From NCBI GenBank assembly GCA_030549775.1, contig CM060175.1:46931915-46995914 (forward strand): a DNA stretch of 64,000 bases, given 5' to 3'. Every line of letters starts with the position of its first letter. Position 1 is the first letter of the stretch. The position numbers and the translations under genes were made by a program. A model generated the notes under the pieces. The model was not told where the DNA came from and searched no databases. It saw only the letters and a program-made list of their open reading frames with translations. This DNA is from Tamarix chinensis (taxonomy: Eukaryota; Streptophyta; Magnoliopsida; Caryophyllales; Tamaricaceae). This document shows, in pieces, positions 27,476-38,531 of this stretch.

Positions 27476-28537
27476 GAGTTTAGATAGTTTAATAGGGTTT
27501 TTGAGGTCGGTAGGATATTATTGGAGGATAGGGTTCGGGTGGCCGGTGGCAGAAATCGGCCGTCGATCATTTGGGTTGGATCGAAGTTTCGCGAGGCTGG
27601 GGAGAGGAAACGGGTGAGAGATAACGAACGAGAGTTATGCCAATTTATTACTCGAGTCAAGGGGAATACAATGAGGCAAGAAACGGCCGGTCAAAGTCCC
27701 TATAGCCGGAGACGCCATTGATGGGGTCGGAGTTGCAGCCGCGTCGACGGAGGAGAAGGGAGGAAGAAGGAAGAAGAAAGGGAGATGGACCGGCGGTTCG
27801 GGGAGAAAAGAAAGGAGAGGTAGGCCGGGACGGTCGGGCGCAAGGAGGTAAGTTCATTAATTCAAACGACGCGATTTATGGGAACGAAAAGCAAAACGCA
27901 GCGCGGCGAGAGAGAAGGAAGCAGTCGCTGCGCAGGCTGGGCCGCGCACACAAAGGAAGAAGAGAAAAGGGGAACTGGGCCACGACTGGCCCAAGCGGGG
28001 AAAAGAAAAAGGAAAAAGAAAGGAAGAAGAAAGAAAAAGAAAGAAAAAGGGAGAAGAAAAGGAGAAAAAGAAAAGGGAAAAGGGAAAAGGGGGAAATAAT
28101 TATATTGGGTATTTAAATTAATTAAACATATTTGTGATATTTAAAAATAATAATATTTATATAAAATAATATTTAACTCCCTTTTTAAGCTAAATTAGGA
28201 TTTTTTAAAAGATTTTCCATAAATTCCATTTTAATTAGCAAAACACCCTAATTTTCATCCATTAAATTATTTATAAAATTATTATTAATTTAAAACTATT
28301 TTCTCATTCTTATTTTAAATAAAATAATTTATTTAATTAATTTCCAAAATAACATATTTAATTATCCAAAATATCAAAATTTCTCTAATAAAAATACTTA
28401 CAAGTTTCTTCTTAATTTTTCCTAATGAATTCCTTTTTATTTTAATATGAGTAATTTATTTAAATAATTTTTTCTAATAAAATATCATTTAAATATAATT
28501 TATAAAATTAGAAATTTTCGGCGCAATTCATTTAACT

Positions 28538-31500
28538 TGTAACACCCAAAATTCACTACTTTTTTTTAAGAAAGGCGGAAGTAATTAAAATAGAAACTCT
28601 TAAATTAAAACCCATAAATTCTAGGGATGTTACCGCCACACTTAGTACCAGACCGGTTCTCTCCAACCGTTCCACTACCAAGTGCTAAGGCTAAAGGAAA
28701 TATTAATATTAAACTCAAACCAACAGTTCATAAAAGAACTAAAAAGATCATATACAAAAATCAGAGAGCGCGTGAAGAATCACGAGTCGAATAGAAATCA
28801 GAGTGCGAAATCAAAATTCCTCGAAGGGAATAATTTTACAATCAATAAAAGGTTAATTTAAAATACTCAATCGAGTAATAAATCATAAGAGAGTAAACTC
28901 GATACACCAGAAATAACATAATGAAATAAAATCACGTGAAGAGGAAATACAGCCATGACACTCTCGAACTTTGAGCCAAAACATGCTCAACACTCAGCCT
29001 CAAATGATGTCTCGCCCACCTGCACAAGTCAGAAGGGCATGCTACTCATGGGAATGAGCAGCACCCATGAAAAGGGTGATCAGTACGCTACGTACTGAGT
29101 AAGGTAACCGAGCACTAAGGCCAACACATAAGCACATAATCCATGCAGAATAATACAGGGCATAATCACCAATACAATAACATAGAGGCAAATGAAGGAT
29201 TAGGTGTAAATGCCAAGATCCAATATAGTTTAGCTTAATTACTTCATTAATCCTTTATTGAAATATTTTCACACCATACTCTTTATCAAGTCCATACGAT
29301 TACGGGAACCCCACTATTTTAGCCGGTGGATCGGTCGCGAGGGTAACATACCCTGCCACTATTATATACCGGTGGATCGGTCTGACCCCTTTCTCATACG
29401 GTGTTCCACTGTAAGTAATTAGTGTCTTCCCACATCTTAACAACATATATGGTTTGGTTTGTTGAACTCGGGATCCCCCACTATTATAGCCGGTGGATCG
29501 GTCGCTAGGGTACATGCCCTACCACTATTTTAGCCGGTGGATCGGTCGTGAGGGAAATATTCCTTGCCACTATTATGTCGGTGGATCTGTCGGGGCCCGT
29601 CTCAACATCTTCCACTTTACGTGATTAAGGCCTTAAGTATCTTATTCAAAGGCGTTCACCCTAGACATGCATGAATCCCTCCCTTTACACTTCACACATC
29701 ATAAATAATAAATACCATCCTCATAATTACACTTAATCACCACAAACACATGATACCATAAAAACCCTAAATAGCCACACCAAATCCTAATTAACCACAC
29801 AACCCATAGTTAACCACACCAAATCCTATTTAACCATAACAACCACAATTAGCCGTTCCAAACCTTAGTTAATCACAACAACCCACAATTATCCACTCCA
29901 ACCCTAGTTAATCATAACAACCCATAGTTAATCATTCCAAACCCTAATTCAGTCTCCTCCATACCCTTAATTTGCTCCACGTGCTATTTTTCATCCCAAG
30001 TGTTCAAACACCCAAATAACACTTACATTACCTTCCTTACATCCCAAATTAACTTTCCACACGTAGATTTCATACCCATTCAGACATTAACCTCCTCATG
30101 TGAACCTTCGAACTTTTTCATGCAAACCTTAAAATTCCACGTGAAACCTTAAATTCAACCATGCAACCCTAGATTCTTCCATATAATTAAAACCCTAAAT
30201 TTCTCCATACAAAACCATAAATTGGATTCCCCCAAACAAATCATAAATTAGATTCTCCCAATCAAATCATAAATTAAATTCTCCCAAATAACATCATAAA
30301 TTAAATTCTCCCAAACAAACCATAAATTCGATTCTCCTATATAACATCATAAATTAGATTCTCCTATATAATATCATAAATTATATTCTCCCATATAACA
30401 TCATAAATTAGATTCTCCCAAACACACCATAAATTCAATTCTCCCATATAACATCATAAATTAGATTCTACTAAATAAAACCATATATTATATTCTCCGC
30501 ATAAAACTATAAATTATATTCTTCTACATAAAACCATACCTTAGATTATTCCTTATAAAATCATAAAATTAGGTCAACTCACTTCCCTTAGTCAACTTCT
30601 TTCCCCATCCTCCTTTTTCATCCTTTCTCCCGCACAAACTATATCAACATCCTCACATGCATGTCTTACAGGGTCACAACACATATCATCCCATACACAT
30701 AGTACACATGCCATATAACAACACAAAAGCATGCTTGAACTCCATGCCATACCAAATATACAATAATTACAATAATAACATAGGATGCATAACATACAAG
30801 GCACACAATGCACATTAGCACATAAAAAGCCTTAGTAAACCCTTACCTAAAATGTCACCGGTCTTGGAGCACGTTCCTCTATTACTTGAGAGCTTTGATT
30901 GGGCTCACCTACTATGGGAAAATACTAGGATTAGTTTTCCTCTTAAGAATGCTATTATTTCTAATTTATCCCAATACCTTATTTTTAATTAAAAATTATT
31001 TTATTAGAATTGACTCTACAAAATACTAGTAGAATATTAATAATAAAACTAATGCATTTCAAAATAAAAAAGTGATATAAGGGTTTCTACCCTTCACCAA
31101 AATAATATGAGTAAAGATGAAATAATAATGATAATAATAATAATAATAATAATTCTAACAACAACTAAATATTATAAATAAAGATAATATCAAGAATAAT
31201 AATAATAATAATAAATAATAATAATAATATATAAGCTTTAAATTTAAAATGGGGTTTCGACCCTACTTATAACTAATGACCTACTATTTATAAATATTAA
31301 TAATAAAATTAATAACATATATAATAATATTAAAATAATAAAGATAATAATAATATTATTATTAATGGTTATAAAAACAATAGAAATAATAATACTAAAA
31401 TACATAAGTGCGAATGTTAATACAAAATTAGGGCCTAATATTTTCCAAAGTAATAAATAAAATGATAATAATTATTCTAATAATTATAATATTATTAATA

Positions 31501-31543
31501 ATAATGATGATAATAATTTAATGGAAGAAAATTAGGGTGTTTT
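28538..31543 (-). repeat. Left arm of 6.1-kb inverted repeat: partial family-K LTR (R-U5 side)
   Basis: It starts TGTAACACCC, seven bases after the end of the neighbouring LTR, and runs as a minus-strand LTR: cassette at 29042-29097, hairpin array at 29310-29592, minisatellite at 30220-30560, TAA-rich block at 31130-31510. It stops before the TATA/GC-rich U3. The reverse complement of the right arm (31648-34636) follows in the same order. The segment 30592-30813 encodes the same 73 residues as 32391-32612 on the opposite strand, which illustrates the close match of the inner parts. Confidence 0.87.
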
Positions 31544-31647
31544 GGGTTATTTCAAAATAATAATATTTAAATAAAAAAATATTTCAATCCCTTTTTAGGC
31601 TAAATTAGGATTTTTAAAAGATTTTCCATAAATTCCAATTTAATTAG
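31544..31647. other. Palindrome loop, short U3-derived segment
   Basis: The 104-bp loop is not part of either arm's main sequence. It matches LTR U3 sequence found near 28140-28230 and 39285-39385 ('gattttccataaattcc'). At its edges both arms carry the adjoining U3 piece ('attagggtgttt'/'aaacaccctaat') in inverted form. Confidence 0.7.
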
Positions 31648-31966
31648 AAAAACACCCTAATTTTATTCCATTAAATTATTATCATTCTTCTTCTTATTAT
31701 TAATATTATAATTATTAGAATAATTATTATTATCATTTTATTTATTATTTTGGAAAATCTTAGGCCCTAATTTTGTATTAACATTCGCACTTATGTATTT
31801 TAGTATTATTATTTCTATTGTTTTTATAACCATTAATAATATTATTATTATTATCTTTATTATTTTAATATTATTATATATGTTATTAATTTTATTATTA
31901 ATATTTATAAATAGTAGGTCATTAGTTATAAGTAGGGTCGAAACCCCACTTTAAATTTAAAGCTTA

Positions 31967-32007
<41 letters not shown>

Positions 32008-32047
32008 TTGATATTATCTTTATTTATAATATTTAGTTATTATTAGA

Positions 32048-32083
<36 letters not shown>

Positions 32084-33526
32084 TTATCTTTACTCATATT
32101 ATTTTGGTGAAGGGTAGAAACCCTTATATCACCTTTTTATTTTGAACTGCATTAGTTTTATTATTAATATTCTACTAGTATTTTGTAGAGTCAATTCTAA
32201 TATAATAATTTTTAATTAAAAATAAGGTCTTGGGATAAGTTAGAAATAATAGCATTCTTAAGAGGAAACCTAATCCTAGTATTTTCCCATAGTAGGTGAG
32301 CCCAATCAAAGCTCTCAAGTAATAGAGGAACGTGCTCCAAGACCGGTGACATTTTAGGTAAGGGTTTACTAAGGCTTTTTATGTGCTAATGTGCATTGTG
32401 TGCCTTGTATGTTATGCATCCTATGTTATTATTGTAATTATTGTATATTTGGTATGGCATGGAGTTCAAGCATGCTTTTGTGTTGTTATATGGCATGTGT
32501 ACTATGTGTATGGGATGATATGTGTTGTGACCCTGTAAGACATGCATGTGAGGATGTTGATATAGTTTGTGCGGGAGAAAGGATGAAAAAGGAGGATGGG
32601 GAAAGAAGTTGACTAAGGGAAGTGAGTTGACCTAATTTTATGGTTTTATAAGGAATAATCTAAGGTATGGTTTTATGTAGAAGAATATAATTTATAGTTT
32701 TATACGGAGAATATAATATATGGTTTTATTTAGGAGAATTTAATTTATGATGTTATATGGGAGAATTGAATTTATGATGTTATATAGGAGAATCGAATTT
32801 ATGGTTTGTTTGGGAGAATTTAATTTATGATGTTATTTGGGAGAATTTAATTTATGATTTGATTGGAAGAATCTAATTTATGATTTGTTTGGGGGAATCC
32901 AATTTATGGTTTTGTATGAAGAAATTTAGGGTTTTAATTATATGGAAGAATCTAGGGTTGCATGGTTGAATTTAGGGTTTCACGTGGAATTTTAGGGTTT
33001 GCATGAAAAAGTTCGAAGGTTCGTATTAGGAGGTTAATGTCTGCATGGGTATGAAATTTACGTGTGGAAAGTTAATTTGTGATGTAAGGAAGGTAATGTA
33101 AGTGTTATTTGGGTGTTTGAACACTTGGGATGAAAAATAGCACGTGGAGCAAATTAAGGGTATGGAGGAGACTGAATTAGGGTTTGGAATGATTAACTAT
33201 GGGTTGTTATGATTAACTAGGGTTGGAGTGGATAATTGTGGGTTGTTGTGATTAACTAAGGTTTGGAACGGCTAATTGTGGTTGTTATGGTTAAATAGGA
33301 TTTGGTGTGGTTAACTATGGGTTGTGTGGTTAATTAGGATTTGGTGTGGCTACTTAGGGTTTTTATGGTATCATGTGTTTGTGGTGATTAAGTGTAATTA
33401 TGAGGATGGTATTTATTATTTATTATGTGTGAAGTGTAAAGGGAGTGATTCATGCATGTCTAGGGTGAAAGCCTTTGAATAAGATACTTAAGGCCTTAAT
33501 AATCACGTAAAGTGGAAGATGTTGAG

Positions 33527-33866
33527 ACGGGCCCCGACCGATCCACCGACATAATAGTGGCAGGGAATATTTCCCTCGCGAATGATCCACTGGCTAAAAT
33601 AGTGGCAGGGCATGTACCTTAGCGACCGATCCACCGGCTATAATAGTGGAGGATCCCAAGCTCAACAAACCAAACCATATATGTTGTTAAGATGTGGGAA
33701 GACAATAATTACTTATAGTGGAACACCGTACGAGAAAGGGGCTAGACTGATCCACCGGCATATAATAGTGGCAGGGTATGTTACCCTCGCGACTGATCCA
33801 CCGGCTAAAATAGTGGCAGGGCATGTACCCTCACGACCGATCCACTGGCTAAAATAGTGGGGTTCC
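33527..33866 (+). repeat. 45-bp hairpin-repeat array, right palindrome arm
   Basis: Repeats of 'ccaccggctataatagtgg' and 'cagggcatgtaccct' variants, with two blocks separated by about 95 bp. One unit more than the left arm at 29310-29592. Confidence 0.8.
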
Positions 33867-34073
33867 CGTAATCGTATGGACTTGATAAAGAGTATGGTGT
33901 GAAAATATTTCAATAAAGGATTAATGAAGTAATTAATCTAAACTATATTGGATCTTGGCATTTTTACCTGATCGTTCATTTGCCTCTATGTTATTGTATT
34001 GGTGATTATACCCTGTATTATTTTGCATGAATTATGTGCTTATGTGTTGGCCTTAGTGCTCGGTTACCTTACT

Positions 34074-34130
34074 CAGTACGTAGCGTACTGATCACCCTTT
34101 TTCATGGGTGCTACTCATTCCCACGAGTAG
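34074..34130 (+). other. Triple-hairpin cassette, best-formed copy
   Basis: CAGTACGTAGCGTACTG (34074-34090, perfect 7-bp arms, 3-base loop), CACCC at 34093-34097 pairing with GGGTG at 34106-34110, and CTACTCATTCCCACGAGTAG (34111-34130, 6-bp arms). The stems are directly adjacent. The copies are at 29042-29097 and 35153-35208 (minus), 14452-14507 and 44667-44722 (plus). Confidence 0.8.
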
Positions 34131-34487
34131 CATGCCCTTCTGACTTGTGCAGGTGGGCAAGACATCATTTGGGGCTGAGTGTTGAGCATGTTTTGACTCA
34201 AAGTTTGAGAGTGTCGTGGCCGTATTTCCTCTTCACGTGATTTTATATCATTATGTTATTTCTGGTGTATCGAATTTACTCTCTTATGATTTATTACTCG
34301 ATTGAGTATTTTAAATTAACCTTTTATCGATTGTAAAATTATTCCCTTCGAGGAATTTTGATTTCGCACTCATATTTCTATTCGACTCGTGATTCTTCAT
34401 GCGCACTCTGATTTTTGTATATGATCTTTCTAGTTCTTTTATGAACTGTTGGTTTGATTTTAATATTAATATTTCCTTTAGCCTTAG

Positions 34488-34533
34488 CACTTGGTACTGG
34501 AATAGTTGGAGAGAATCGGTCTGGTACTAAGTG
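34488..34533 (+). other. LTR-terminal inverted repeat CACTTGGTAC / GTACTAAGTG
   Basis: CACTTGGTAC (34488-34497) and GTACTAAGTG (34524-34533) can pair over 10 bp with one G-U. The pair is about 100 bp from the LTR end and recurs in the other family-K copies (22835-22875, 23255-23300, 28640-28686, 34830-34875, and less well at 14846-14893). Confidence 0.6.
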
Positions 34534-34638
34534 TGGCGGTAACATCCCCATAATTCACGGGTTTTAATTTAAGAGTTTCTATTTTAATTACTTCCGCCTT
34601 TCTTTAAAAAAAATTAGTGAATTTTGGGGTGTTACAAG

Positions 34639-34651
34639 TTGGTATCAGAGC
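34639..34651 (+). other. Primer binding site, initiator tRNA-Met type
   Basis: TTGGTATCAGAGC starts two bases after the LTR end at 34636. TGGTATCAGAGC is the known complement of the 3' end of plant initiator tRNA-Met and the commonest plant retrotransposon PBS. It belongs to the plus-oriented right palindrome arm, so it points away from the palindrome and into the back of the next LTR, where it cannot serve the minus-strand element. Confidence 0.85.
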
Positions 34652-35152
34652 TGGTTCCGATAACCACGCTTTTGTTCAAAAATTTTTAGTTTAACCAAGT
34701 GTTTCTTGTTTTAAAAACATTTACGCTCAGAGTTGGTAACACCCCAAAATTCACTACTTTTTTTAAAAAGCGGAAGTAATTAAAATAGTAATACTTAAAA
34801 TCCGTGAATTTTGGGGATGTTACCGCCACACTTAGTACCAGACTAGTTCTCTCCAACCATTCCAGTACCAAGTGCTAAGGATAAAGAAAAGATTAATAAT
34901 CAATTACAAAATTAATACAAACTAAACTTCAAATAATCATTTAACGATTGTAAAACAAAATCAGAGTACACATCAAGAAATGTAATTCACTTCCAAAAGA
35001 GAATTAAACTTACAACCAATAAAAGATTTAAAAAAAATAGAGTCATATAAAGACTAAAATATGGCCACAACTCTCTCAAACCTCGAGCCAAACATGCTTA
35101 ACACTCAGCCCCAACTGATATCTCGCCCACCTGCACAAGTTAGAAGGGCATA

Positions 35153-35208
35153 CTACTTGTGGGAATGAGGAGCACCCATAAAAAGGGTGATCAGTACGCT
35201 ACGTACTG
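35153..35208 (-). other. Triple-hairpin cassette in 5' LTR
   Basis: Starts 'ctacttgtgggaatgaggag', then CACCC...GGGTG, then 'cagtacgctacgtactg'. The first stem carries one mismatch here; the other two are intact. Confidence 0.75.
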
Positions 35209-35419
35209 AGTAAGGTAACCGAACACTAAGGCCAACACATAAGCACATAATCCATGCAGAATAATACAGGGCATAATCACCAATACAATAACATAGAGGC
35301 AAATGAAGGATTAGGTGTAAATGCCAAGATCCAATATAGTTTAGATTAATTGCTTTATTAATCCTTTATCGAATTATGTTCACATCATACTCTTTATCAA
35401 GTCCATACAATTACGGGAA

Positions 35420-35748
35420 CCCCACTATTTTAGCTGGTGGATCGGTCGCAAGGGTAACATACCCTGCCACTATTTTAGCAGGTGGATCGGTCGCGAGGGT
35501 AGCATACCCTGCCACTATTATATGCCGGTGGATCGGTCTGGCCCCTTCTCTTATGGTGTTCCACTGTAAATCATTAGTATCTTCCCACATCTTATCAACA
35601 TATATCGTTTGGTTTGTTGAGCTCGGGATCCCCCACTATTTTAGCCGGTGGATCGGTCGCGCGGATGCATGCCCTGCCACTATTTTAGCCGGTGGATCGG
35701 TCGCGAGGGAAAACATTCCCTACCACTATTATGCCGGTGGATCGATCT
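35420..35748 (-). repeat. 45-bp hairpin-repeat array in 5' LTR
   Basis: Two blocks of CCACTATTTTAGCCGGTGG-type units, including the stretch that is deleted from the 3' LTR near 24680. Confidence 0.8.
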
Positions 35749-38523
35749 GGGCCCGTCTCAACATCTTCCACTTTACGTGTTTAATGTATTAAGTATCTTA
35801 TTCAAAGGCTTTCACTAGAACATTCATAAGTCATCACACATCACAAATCATAAAATTCCACCATCATAATTACACTTAAATCACCACATACATATGATAA
35901 CACAAAAACCCTAATCAGCCACCACATACCTCAATTAACCACAACAAACCATACTTAACCACTCCAAACTCTATTTAACCATAACAACCATAATTAGCCA
36001 CTCCACGCCTTAGTTAAGCATAATAACCCACAATTATCCACTCCAACCTTAGTTAATCACAACAACCCAGAGTTCATTACTCCAAACCCTAATTCAGTCT
36101 CTTCCGTACCCTCATAATGCTCCACGTACTATTTTCCATCCAAAATAGTTCAACACCCAAATAACACTTACATTACCTTACTTACATCCCAAATTAACTT
36201 TCTACACGTAAATTTCATACCCATGCAGACATTAGTCTCCCCATGCAAACCTTCAAACCTTTTTCATGCAAACCCCACGTGAAACCCTAAATTCAACCAT
36301 GCAAACCCTAATACCACCATACAACCATCAATGCCACCATGTAAACCCTAATACCACCATACAACTATAAATACCACCATACAAACCATGATTCCGTCAT
36401 ACAAAACCCTAAATTCAATCCACACAAAACCAAAGATTCACCCATACCAAACCTAAATTCAAACCATATAAAACCCAAAGATTTGTCCATACCAAACCCT
36501 ACAATTGATTAGATTCTCCCATTCATAACCACAAATTAGATTTTCCCATACAAGACCATAAGTTAGATTCTCCCACATAAAATCATAATTTAGAATCTCC
36601 CAAGCAAAACCTTAAATTGGATTCCCCCAAACAAATCATAAATTAGATTCTCCCAATTAAATCATAAATTAGATTCTCCCATATAATATCATAAATTACA
36701 TTCTCCCAAATAACATCATAAATTAGATTTTCCCAAACAAATCATAAATTAGATTCTCCCATATAATATCATAAATTACATTCTCCCAAATAACATCATA
36801 CATTAGATTCTCCCAAACAAATCATAAATTAGATTCTCTCCCACGAAACCCTACATTTCCCATTTTATTTTTCCACCCATAAATCATTAAGATACTTAGG
36901 TCAACTCACATCTCTTGGTCAACTTCTTTCTCCATCCTCATTTTTCATCATTTTCCCCCGCACAAATCATATCAACATCCTCACATGCATCACAACACAT
37001 ATTATCATACATAAATAATACACATGCCATACAAAACATACTTCAACTCCATGTCATATCATATACGACATAATTAATAATCATAAACATAGAATGCATA
37101 GCATATGAAGCACATAATGCATATAAGCACACAATGGCCTTAGTAAACCCTTACCTAAAATGTCACCAGTCTTGGAGCACGCTCCAATATTACTTGAGAG
37201 CTTTGATTGGGCTCACCTACTATGGGAAAATACTAGGATTAGGTTTCCTCTTAAGAATGCTATTATTTCTAACTTATCCCAAGACCTTATTTTTAATTAA
37301 AATATTATTATACTAGAATTGACTCTACAAAATACTAGTAGAATATTAATAATAAAACTAATGCAGTTCAAAATAAAAAGGTGATATAAGGGTTTCTACC
37401 CTTCACCAAAATAATATTAGTAAAGATTAAATAATAATAATAATAATAATAATTCTAATAACAACTAAATATTATAAATAAATATAATATTAAGGATAAT
37501 AATAATAATAATAATAATAATAATAGTAATAATAGTAATAGTAATATATAAGCCTTATATTTTAAGGTGTGATTTCAACCCTGCCTCTAATTAATTACCT
37601 ACTATTCATTAACATAAATAAATAATAAAATTAATATCATATATAATAATATTAAAATAATAGAGATGATACTAATATTTTTATTAATGGTTATAAAAAT
37701 AGAAATAAAACTACTAAAATACATAAGTGCGAATGTTAATACAAAATTAGGGCCTAAGATTTTCCAGAATAATTAATAAAATGATAATAATAATTATTCT
37801 AATAATTATAATATTAATAATAAGAAGAAGAATGATAATAATCATATAATAATTCAATTAATAACTTAAAGTTTGAAACTAACAATAAAATTATTTTACT
37901 ACTACTCTCTACCCTACAAGTAAAATTCAGCATAAATTTTATATCAAATAATAATAATATTAATGGCAAGGAAATAATTATTATATTCGAATAATTACTA
38001 ATAAATAAAATAAAAATAGAATAATTTACAATAAATAGTAAATAATGACTAAGAAGGTCTAGGGTTTCACCTTGAGTCGGTAGAAATGGGCGGCACCGGT
38101 TGTGGTTCACGGCGGTGGCCGAAAAAAATAATCTAAGAGGGAAAAATATGAAGAAAAAGAGAGGAGGAGCAGGGGAAAAATTAAAATAAGGTTATGGTTT
38201 GGTGGAGGAGGATTAGAGGGAGTTTTTGGGTGGTTCAAAGGGCAGTAGAAGTGGCGGCGGACGACGGCTTAAAGGTTGCGGGGTGAAAATTCTAGCCAGA
38301 TGAGCAGCAAACTTATGCACGGTTATGGAGGCACGTGCAAGAAGAATCAAATGTTGAAAATGGTTTAGTTAATTAGATGGAGTTTCAGGGAATATTTTGA
38401 GGTGCAGAAACGGCATCGAGGTTTGCTAATGGCGGAGAAAAGCGTGTTTGAAGTTGCGGTAGCGGGCGGTTCTCACTTAGGGTTTCGAGGAAGAAGAAAC
38501 TCCAAAAACGTCCACAACTAAGA

Positions 38524-38531
38524 TATTTATA
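38524..38531 (-). promoter_or_regulatory. TATA box of the 5' LTR
   Basis: TATAAATA on the minus strand, conserved with 27468-27475. Its transcript would pass about 3.8 kb of R-U5, then the 98-bp PBS segment, then both palindrome arms. Confidence 0.5.

Larger units (their letters stand above)
22724..28530 (-). mobile_element. Family-K LTR, 3' LTR of the rearranged element, with duplicated terminal segment
   Basis: In minus orientation it starts TGAATTGCGCC (28530) and ends GGGGTGTTACA (22724). At 5.8 kb it is longer than the partner LTR because the U5-side end is repeated: a first terminal copy at 22724-23160, a second full terminal segment at 23162-24196, then the main body from 24202. A 170-bp internal deletion near 24680 removes several hairpin-array units relative to 35570-35750. 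The region from 24202 to about 26440 is almost identical to the partner LTR; the rest is clearly more diverged. Confidence 0.82.
31648..34636 (+). repeat. Right arm of 6.1-kb inverted repeat: partial family-K LTR (R-U5 side)
   Basis: A plus-strand LTR part: TTA-rich block, minisatellite (32640-32930), hairpin array (33527-33866) and triple-hairpin cassette (34074-34130). The LTR end is GGGGTGTTACA at 34636, followed by a primer binding site. Relative to the left arm it has an extra hairpin-array unit (about 33798-33855) and scattered substitutions, so the arms are similar but not freshly copied throughout. Confidence 0.87.

Noticed and set aside
27521..28116. Lys/Arg/Glu-rich ORFs (also 38841-39258)
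   Set aside because: Low-complexity translation of purine-rich U3 sequence (gaagaaaaagg). No domain, and the frame is not conserved between the two LTRs.
30592..32612. Two identical 73-residue ORFs on opposite strands, which might look like a conserved small gene
   Set aside because: They are the same LTR segment read in the two arms of the inverted repeat. The protein has no recognisable domain, and the diverged counterparts in the other LTRs are not kept open in this frame.
34639..34651. tRNA-Met-like sequence as a tRNA gene
   Set aside because: Only the 3'-end complement is present, placed directly after an LTR end. It is a primer binding site.
26067..37316. Identical 60-residue ORFs at 26067-26249 and 37134-37316
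   Set aside because: They lie in the near-identical tract shared by the two LTRs; the identity comes from the DNA and there is no sign of coding selection.
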